From positions 1 to 11,711 of the forward strand of contig JAGVJW010000068.1 in NCBI GenBank assembly GCA_020050895.1: a DNA stretch of 11,711 nt, written 5' to 3'. Below the pieces are notes generated by a model, which ran no database searches, had not been told where the DNA came from, and worked only from the letters and a program-made list of their open reading frames with translations. Of the stretch, positions 6,718 to 11,711 are shown one piece after another. Both the position numbers and the translations under genes were made by a program. Position 1 is the stretch's first letter; every line of letters starts with the position of its first letter. Source of the stretch: a bacterium. Its GTDB lineage: Bacteria > Bacteroidota > Ignavibacteria > Kapaibacteriales > Kapaibacteriaceae.

Positions 6718-8156
6718 CTCACAATCGCCCCCTGTTCAGAAAACCTATCCAACACGATATCTACCTGTGTTGTTGTATCACGCATAAAAAATGTGGGATC
6801 CTGGCGTGATGACCGCGGGTGAACAACGATGTCGTTTACATCCTTTGTGGAGTAGCTGATTCGTTTGTCGCCGGAAGATGCGATTAAGGAAAATGTAAGG
6901 ATATCGTCGGGTCCGAGTGAGCTTTCCAGCTCGTCTATATCAACAAGGAAACGTCTGTATTCTCCCGACACTGAATGTTTGTATGCCTTGGAACGAAGTC
7001 TGCTATCGAGTTGTTGGGACAGAACTTTATTACGTGCTGCATTACGAGATTCATTTGTTATCTGCTTTGTAAATAGGGGGCTACCTACAACTGGTGCTAT
7101 TCCGGAGCGGCGTAAGGCAACCTTATTCCACACATTAAAACTCAAGTCATAGTCGTCCACTGCCCGATGCCTATCATCGTAGACACGCAGAATAAACTGC
7201 TGCCATCGGTGCTCACCACCAATGTTGCGCTTTCGTTCGAGTGCCGCCATACGTTGTGTAAGGGTATCGTAATCGGCTGTTGATTTAATTCTTAGTGACG
7301 CGATGATTAGCTCTGCAACTTCTGTATCGGTGAGAATTGCACCATGATCGAGATCGTTAATGATCATCTGCGGTATTGTTGCGAGGTCGCGTTTCTTAAT
7401 TCCCAGGGACCAGCCGGTATTTGCATCTCGATTGTTTTGGGGATTGACGACGTCGAGCGTTAAACGCCTTACGTTAAGGCCCGCACCACTGGTTACGATT
7501 ACTCCATCTGTGCCGTCGGTATCGGCTACGATGCTTGCAAGCGATTCAGACTTAGCTCCTGTAAAGACCCAAGCCTTGATGAGATCGAAGTTATATACTG
7601 CACCTTCGGCTGCATTGAATAAATCAAAATCGCTGAGAGCCCATTGCCTTGGTGAGGCGAGTTCCAGATCAGTGAGAATTTGTTCGCCAACTTCTCCGAA
7701 TTGCCACTCAGAGACATACGAGTCGCTCTCCAGCAGCCCGTCAACTAACATTGTTTTCAGTCGGCCGAGTTGCGACTTTCCTTTATGCGCAAGGGGCGAA
7801 CCAAAGTTTGCAGGGGCAACAAAGACAATACTGTGAATCATGTCGTGAAGCCGCAGCCACGAATACTGCTGCATCAGCTGCCTTACAACGAGGCCGCCCG
7901 TGCTGTGCACCACAAAGCGCAAGGAACGTTCTCCGCCATTCAACAGACCGTTAACCTTGAGTTCGAGATAAAGGGACTCGGCAACATCTTCGAGCATCAC
8001 TTGGTCGTCAAGCGAAACATAATCCGCATAATGGAGACGTAAATCGCGTATGCCATCAGTACCGAGTTTGGTATTAACTTTCGTTAACGTATTACCCAAC
8101 GACTGTTTGATGGATTTGGCACTCGAGCTGTATCCGTGTAAAATCACGACATCCAT
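6708..8156 (-). CDS. Alpha/beta hydrolase, PGAP1/LCAT lipase-like, with unrecognised C-terminal domain
   Basis: This 482-residue protein has no signal peptide or membrane segment, so it is probably cytosolic. The N-terminal half (1 to about 290) is an alpha/beta hydrolase: strand and oxyanion loop VVILHGYSSS (3-12), nucleophile elbow FVVHSTGGLVVR with Ser85, and APANFGSPLA (114-123), like the TPhxGSPLA of PGAP1/LCAT-type lipases. The catalytic acid is probably in ADTDGTDGV (Asp212, 214 or 217), and the base is His271 in DLDHGAI. The elbow reads V-H-S-T-G, lacking the first Gly of GxSxG. A short basic linker (about 296-315) leads to a beta-rich C-terminal region (about 318-482) that I do not recognise. 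The frame opens two codons earlier at a TTG (8162), but GGAG abuts that codon and lies six bases from the ATG at 8156, so the ATG is the start. An ester or lipid substrate is likely; which one is unknown. Confidence 0.
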   Translation of the reverse strand: MDVVILHGYSSSAKSIKQSLGNTLTKVNTKLGTDGIRDLRLHYADYVSLDDQVMLEDVAESLYLELKVNGLLNGGERSLRFVVHSTGGLVVRQLMQQYSWLRLHDMIHSIVFVAPANFGSPLAHKGKSQLGRLKTMLVDGLLESDSYVSEWQFGEVGEQILTDLELASPRQWALSDFDLFNAAEGAVYNFDLIKAWVFTGAKSESLASIVADTDGTDGVIVTSGAGLNVRRLTLDVVNPQNNRDANTGWSLGIKKRDLATIPQMIINDLDHGAILTDTEVAELIIASLRIKSTADYDTLTQRMAALERKRNIGGEHRWQQFILRVYDDRHRAVDDYDLSFNVWNKVALRRSGIAPVVGSPLFTKQITNESRNAARNKVLSQQLDSRLRSKAYKHSVSGEYRRFLVDIDELESSLGPDDILTFSLIASSGDKRISYSTKDVNDIVVHPRSSRQDPTFFMRDTTTQVDIVLDRFSEQGAIVRVR

Positions 8157-8162
8157 TAGCAA

Positions 8163-8166
8163 CTCC
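8163..8166 (-). promoter_or_regulatory. Ribosome binding site deciding the hydrolase start
   Basis: On the minus strand GGAG lies at 8166-8163. It is six bases before the ATG at 8156-8154 and directly touches the in-frame TTG at 8162-8160. Normal spacing supports the ATG start and rules against the TTG. Confidence 0.
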
Positions 8167-8170
8167 GAAC

Positions 8171-8178
8171 TAGATTTG
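8171..8178 (+). promoter_or_regulatory. Candidate -7 promoter element for cinA
   Basis: TAGATTTG matches the Bacteroidota -7 consensus TAnnTTTG exactly and ends only four bases before the GTG start of cinA. If used, transcription would begin at or very near the start codon, giving a leaderless message. No TTG is present 19-21 bases upstream, so only half of the promoter is seen and chance remains possible. Confidence 0.
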
Positions 8179-8182
8179 TGAC

Positions 8183-9496
8183 GTGAAAATAGCCATCATC
8201 ACTATCGGCGATGAGATACTCATCGGTCAGATTGAAAATCGAAACGCAACGTGGATTGCACAACAATGTACAGAAATTGGAGCATCCGTTGTTCACCAGA
8301 CGGTTGTGGGCGATGATGCCGCAAGTCTGAAACGGGAACTTGACGTTGCGCGCAGCCATGCAGGAGTGATCATCACAACGGGAGGCCTGGGCCCAACGCA
8401 CGACGACATCACGAAACAAACGCTTGTTGATTATGTTGGTGACGAGCTAACCCTCAGTCAGACATGGCTTGACCTGCTGAAGCGGAGGAGCATGCAAAGG
8501 GGACGCGAGTTGTCCGCTCGCAACGCAGAGCAGGCAATGGTGCCAAGGACTGCAACGGTGCTGCCTAACCCGATTGGTACTGCGCCTGGCTTGTTGTTCG
8601 CACTTAGCGCACCCGGTCTTCCAGATTGCAAGTGTTATTCGCTACCAGGAGTACCATCGGAGATGAAAGCCATAATGGAACTTCATGTTATCCCTGCACT
8701 GCGAAAACAACACACAGCCGACGCAGAAGCTTCGAAAGTTTATCTAACCCTGCACACCACTGGAATAGAAGAAAGTGCGCTGGCAGATCTCATCGGAGAT
8801 ATACCTCTAACCGAAACAACGACTCTTGCCTACCTGCCTAGCTACTTTGGTGTGCGCTTAAGGATAGGAGCAGTTGATAATTCTGTGCCCTCGAGAATTT
8901 TAGTAACCAAGAATGAAGAGATTGATAGAGTGCATCGGATTATTCTTGAAAGGGCAGGCCGGTATATCGTTGGAGTGGGTCCTTCCACGCTGGTTGAGAT
9001 TCTTGCTGGCCGACTGAAGGATAGCGGTGAAACATTGTCTGTAGCTGAATCATGCACAGGAGGCCTGTTGGGGGAAACATTAACTGAAGTCCCGGGCAGC
9101 AGTGAATGGTTTATGGGTGGTATCATCTCCTACTCGAACGAAGCCAAGGTGAAGTTTCTTGGTATAGACCATCATACACTAGACACGTTTGGTGCTGTCA
9201 GCCAGGAGGTCGCCATCCAAATGGCTAACGGCGTGCGACGGCAGTTCAACACTACGTGGAGTATCGGTATTACCGGTGTTGCCGGCCCCACGGGTGGAAC
9301 CAAGGAAAAGCCAGTAGGCACGGTCTGGATTGGCATTGCAGGCAAGCAAGGCGCGTTTGCTAAACATTTTTTATTTGGCAGCGAACGTCGCGTCAACCGC
9401 GAGCGTTCCGTCGGCGCCGCCGTCTCCATGTTATTGCTCGAATTATCTCGCACACAAAACCTCCAACAGCACAGCGCTTCGAATACTTTCACATGA
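8183..9496 (+). CDS. cinA: CinA: ADP-ribose pyrophosphatase / nicotinamide-nucleotide amidase
   Basis: This 437-residue two-domain protein belongs to pyridine nucleotide repair. In the family the N-terminal MoCF-type domain (COG1058) hydrolyses ADP-ribose and related compounds, and the C-terminal PncC domain deamidates nicotinamide mononucleotide. The N-terminal domain shows IITIGDEILIGQIENRN (5-21) and TTGGLGPTHDD (65-75). The C-terminal domain shows VAESCTGG with the catalytic Ser290, a GGIISYSNEAK segment (312-322), and ITGVAGPTGG with KPVGT (363-380). Both domains are intact and the length is typical. The start is GTG at 8183. An in-frame TAG at 8171-8173 leaves no earlier start, and no Shine-Dalgarno is visible. 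The gene diverges from the hydrolase gene by 26 bases and its TGA overlaps the tsaD ATG, indicating translational coupling. The name, from competence and DNA damage in other bacteria, implies no such role here. Confidence 0.
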   Translation: MKIAIITIGDEILIGQIENRNATWIAQQCTEIGASVVHQTVVGDDAASLKRELDVARSHAGVIITTGGLGPTHDDITKQTLVDYVGDELTLSQTWLDLLKRRSMQRGRELSARNAEQAMVPRTATVLPNPIGTAPGLLFALSAPGLPDCKCYSLPGVPSEMKAIMELHVIPALRKQHTADAEASKVYLTLHTTGIEESALADLIGDIPLTETTTLAYLPSYFGVRLRIGAVDNSVPSRILVTKNEEIDRVHRIILERAGRYIVGVGPSTLVEILAGRLKDSGETLSVAESCTGGLLGETLTEVPGSSEWFMGGIISYSNEAKVKFLGIDHHTLDTFGAVSQEVAIQMANGVRRQFNTTWSIGITGVAGPTGGTKEKPVGTVWIGIAGKQGAFAKHFLFGSERRVNRERSVGAAVSMLLLELSRTQNLQQHSASNTFT

Positions 9497-10491
9497 GAAT
9501 ACTGGCCATCGAAACATCGTGCGACGATACTGCGGCTGCGGTTCTCCATAACGGCACTGTGCTAAGCAATATCATCTCTTCGCAAGACATCCATTCGTAT
9601 TGGGGTGGCATCGTGCCCGAACTTGCCTCACGCGAGCACGTGAAGGCAATCGGCGTAATTGTTGCACAAGCGCTTATGCAAGCAGGCACCAACATGGATG
9701 GCATTGATGCCATTGCCGTTACCAACGGGCCCGGGCTACCGGGGTCGTTACTCGTGGGTACTCAATTTGCAAAGGGGCTTGCATTGCGTTTCAATAAACC
9801 ACTGTACCCCGTTCATCATATTGAAGCGCACATTTACTCAGGATATTTAGAAAATCCAGCCCTGACGTTCCCTTCCATTACCCTCGTTGTGAGCGGTGGG
9901 CACACGGCGTTGTTTGTGGTTCGGAATGCAATGGAGTACGAAATGATTGGCACTACACTCGACGATGCAGCAGGGGAGGCGTTCGATAAGATTGCCAAAA
10001 TGCTCGGCCTGCAGTATCCTGGCGGTCCAGCCATTGACAGGCTTGCTAAGGAAGGGAATGCAGATGCCATTGCATTCCCGAGAGGACTCATCAATCAGGA
10101 ATCGTATGACTTTTCATTTTCAGGCTTGAAAACATCGGTGAAGCGCTTCCTGCAAAAACACCCGCACGAAAGGATAGAAGACATTGCTGCATCGGTGCAG
10201 CATGCAATTGTCGACGTATTGGTTGCAAAGACTCTTCGGGCAGCGACTTCCAACAACATTAATGCAGTCGCAATTGCTGGCGGTGTTGCAGCAAACAGTG
10301 AACTGAACCAGAGAATGCGTCAGACTTGTGAAAGTCGGCATTGGATGTTCGTTTCACCGCGCAGCGCATACTGCATGGACAATGCAGCCATGGTTGGTTA
10401 TCTGGCAGCTCTGCGCATACGTAACAACGTTCCGCCACCAGCTGATTTTAGAATCAGTCCAGCCGCAATTCGTAGAAATGTCGCTCATTAA
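9493..10491 (+). CDS. tsaD: tRNA N6-threonylcarbamoyladenosine (t6A37) transferase subunit TsaD
   Basis: This 332-residue ASKHA-fold protein (Kae1/YgjD/Gcp family) transfers the threonylcarbamoyl group from threonylcarbamoyl-AMP to A37 of ANN-decoding tRNAs, working with TsaB and TsaE. The N-terminus MRILAIETSCDDTAAAV is characteristic. The metal ligands are His109 and His113 in HHIEAH and Asp296 in CMDNAAM, where Met replaces the usual Thr. Nucleotide-binding marks include VSGGHTAL (133-140), DDAAGEAFDK (157-166), YPGGPAID (175-182), FSFSGLKT (207-214) and AGGVAANSEL (262-271). All key residues are present and length is normal. The start ATG lies within ATGA, shared with the cinA stop, so translation is probably coupled to cinA. 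tsaB and tsaE are not in the window. Confidence 0.
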   Translation: MRILAIETSCDDTAAAVLHNGTVLSNIISSQDIHSYWGGIVPELASREHVKAIGVIVAQALMQAGTNMDGIDAIAVTNGPGLPGSLLVGTQFAKGLALRFNKPLYPVHHIEAHIYSGYLENPALTFPSITLVVSGGHTALFVVRNAMEYEMIGTTLDDAAGEAFDKIAKMLGLQYPGGPAIDRLAKEGNADAIAFPRGLINQESYDFSFSGLKTSVKRFLQKHPHERIEDIAASVQHAIVDVLVAKTLRAATSNNINAVAIAGGVAANSELNQRMRQTCESRHWMFVSPRSAYCMDNAAMVGYLAALRIRNNVPPPADFRISPAAIRRNVAH

Positions 10492-10492
10492 T

Positions 10493-10509
10493 GCGTTCTA
10501 TAACGCTTT
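10493..10509 (+). terminator. Weak hairpin just after tsaD
   Basis: GCGTT (10493-10497) and AACGC (10502-10506) form a five-base stem with a four-base loop CTAT, followed by TTTC, starting one base after the tsaD stop. The placement suits a terminator, but the stem is short and the T run is only three bases. The rest of the 79-base convergent gap to glyA holds nothing clear. Confidence 0.
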
Positions 10510-10570
10510 CTAAGGTGCTCTATCACTAGTGTCATTGAGCTCCCATCGCGCCGCAAGCAGCGTGCGTCGC

Positions 10571-11711
10571 TTACGTGCGTTTCAGCGATTTGACCTCATC
10601 TATCACACTGTCGATAGTCTTACCAACGGCATCAACAGCATCATCGAGCGTTTCGCCCAACCGTTTCCCCAGTTCTTCTGGTGATAGGTTAAGCGAAGGA
10701 TAGAGCGGGAATTGACGGCAGAAGTGACGTACATCTTCTTTCACCGCTTCATATACGTCGTTATTACCGTGATTGCTAATCACCCTGTCAATCAACCTTG
10801 CAACATGCCGGGAATCATCTTCCCTCATTCCTCTGCTCGTAATGGCAGCAGCGCCAAGCCGAATTCCTGAGGTAACGAGAGGGGGCTGTGTATCGTAGGG
10901 AACAGCGTTTTTGTTGCATGTAATCCCCGAAGCATCAAGCGCTGTTTCGGCTTGCTTGCCGGTGATGTTCTTGTTGCGCAAATCAACAAGCATAAGATGG
11001 TTGTCTGTGCCGCCACTTACAACATTGTAATCCATTTTAACAAGTTCATCGCACATTGCATGAGCATTACTGATCACTTGTTTAGTGTACTCATCGAATT
11101 CATCCGTCAGAGCTTCTCCAAAGGCCACAGCCTTGGCGGCAATAACGTGCATCAGCGGACCACCCTGAATTCCAGGCATCACCATTGAGTCGATCAATTC
11201 CCCGATTTTTTTAACACGTCCGCTCTTCGGAGCTACCTTTCCCCACGGATTATCAACATTTTTTCCAACCAGGATTAGTCCGCCCCGTGGACCGCGCAGC
11301 GTTTTGTGAGTAGTACTTGCAATAACATCGCAATAAGGAACTGGACTCATTAATCGCCCCTTTGCAATGAGGCCTGCAGGATGGGCAATGTCTGCGAATA
11401 AAAACGCACCTACCGTGTTGGCAATTTCACGGAACGCTTTAAAATCAATTTCACGCGAATAAGCGCTTGCGCCAACCGTGATCATTTTTGGTTTGTGGCG
11501 TTTGGCAAGATCCTCAACTATGTTATAATCAATTCTGCCAGTTTCTTTAGAAAGGCCATACGGAACAAAGTTGTAGAAAATGCCCGAAAAATTAACAGGT
11601 GATCCGTGGGTGAGGTGTCCTCCGTGAGAGAGATCCATGCCCAAAACCGTATCTCCGGGCTGTAGGTAGGTAAAATAAACAGCCATGTTAGCACCCGACC
11701 CGGAGTGGGGC
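10571..11711 (-). CDS. glyA: Serine hydroxymethyltransferase, N-terminus outside window, with C-terminal helical extension
   Basis: The frame ends at TAA 10573-10571 and remains open past the right edge, so about 380 residues are visible and roughly the first 60 are missing. The enzyme is PLP-dependent and interconverts serine plus tetrahydrofolate with glycine plus methylene-tetrahydrofolate in the cytosol. The visible part begins PHSGSGANMAVYF and runs through DLSHGGHLTHG, ADIAHPAG and the PLP lysine in STTHKTLRGPRGG (Lys codon at 11303-11305). It continues with PGIQGGPLMH and TSGIRLGAAAITSRGM, all strongly conserved in GlyA. An ATG at 11686-11684 encodes the internal Met of ANMAVY and is not the start. 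After FPLYP, where many GlyA proteins end or nearly end, there is a 41-residue extension (10574-10696) predicted to be amphipathic helix. The gene converges on tsaD with a 79-base gap; its promoter is outside the window. Confidence 0.
   Translation of the reverse strand, partial: PHSGSGANMAVYFTYLQPGDTVLGMDLSHGGHLTHGSPVNFSGIFYNFVPYGLSKETGRIDYNIVEDLAKRHKPKMITVGASAYSREIDFKAFREIANTVGAFLFADIAHPAGLIAKGRLMSPVPYCDVIASTTHKTLRGPRGGLILVGKNVDNPWGKVAPKSGRVKKIGELIDSMVMPGIQGGPLMHVIAAKAVAFGEALTDEFDEYTKQVISNAHAMCDELVKMDYNVVSGGTDNHLMLVDLRNKNITGKQAETALDASGITCNKNAVPYDTQPPLVTSGIRLGAAAITSRGMREDDSRHVARLIDRVISNHGNNDVYEAVKEDVRHFCRQFPLYPSLNLSPEELGKRLGETLDDAVDAVGKTIDSVIDEVKSLKRT

Noticed and set aside
7360..7836. Open frame of 158 codons on the plus strand inside the hydrolase gene
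   Set aside because: It runs antisense to the hydrolase domain with its conserved motifs and has low-complexity Ser/Leu/Pro-rich content typical of a shadow frame.
8157..8162. TTG start two codons upstream for the hydrolase
   Set aside because: The GGAG ribosome site touches that TTG and is correctly spaced only for the ATG at 8156.
11684..11686. ATG at 11686 as the start of glyA
   Set aside because: The frame continues upstream as PHSGSGAN, part of the conserved SHMT core, so this Met is internal and the true start lies beyond the window.
1..11711. CRISPR array, transposon, integron, prophage, tRNA or rRNA genes
   Set aside because: I saw no direct-repeat array, inverted-repeat-flanked transposase, phage protein or RNA-gene signature; the coding density is taken up by ten conserved or intact genes.

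Overview
The window (11,711 bases, roughly half G+C by eye) is a compact stretch of bacterial chromosome with ten genes and no gap above about 200 bases. It most likely comes from the Bacteroidota/Chlorobiota/Ignavibacteriota (FCB) group. The reasons are a porU-porV pair of the type IX secretion system (T9SS), which is confined to that broad group, and a Bacteroidota-type promoter (TTG, 21-base spacer, TAnnTTTG) upstream of rplS. The T9SS-type C-terminal domain starting NYPNPF and the base composition would fit an Ignavibacteria- or Kapabacteria-like lineage, but that finer placement is inference.

Layout from left to right: the 3' end of porU (+, cut by the window edge) and porV (+) make a T9SS outer-membrane module. 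A DedA-family membrane protein gene (-) converges on it. Divergent from dedA is a RocA-type L-glutamate gamma-semialdehyde dehydrogenase (+), which converges on an EF-G-like GTPase (-). The GTPase is an EF-G2-type paralogue, not the canonical translocase. Divergent from it is rplS, ribosomal protein L19 (+), which converges on an uncharacterised PGAP1/lipase-like alpha/beta hydrolase (-). Only 26 bases separate the hydrolase from the divergent cinA (+), whose stop overlaps the start of tsaD (+) by four bases. tsaD converges on glyA (-), whose N-terminal codons lie beyond the right edge.

Most genes are core functions: translation (rplS, EF-G-like), tRNA t6A modification (tsaD), NAD-metabolite repair (cinA), one-carbon metabolism (glyA), proline/arginine catabolism (rocA-type) and envelope or secretion (porU, porV, dedA). 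The strand changes often, so apart from porU-porV and cinA-tsaD each gene is probably its own transcription unit. I see no mobile element, CRISPR array, tRNA, rRNA or phage gene, and no clearly new multi-gene system. The points most worth a second look are the EF-G paralogue with altered switch regions (His to Tyr in the G3 motif), the cytosolic lipase-like hydrolase with an unrecognised C-terminal half, a 41-residue amphipathic helical tail on serine hydroxymethyltransferase, and a possible leaderless cinA transcript.
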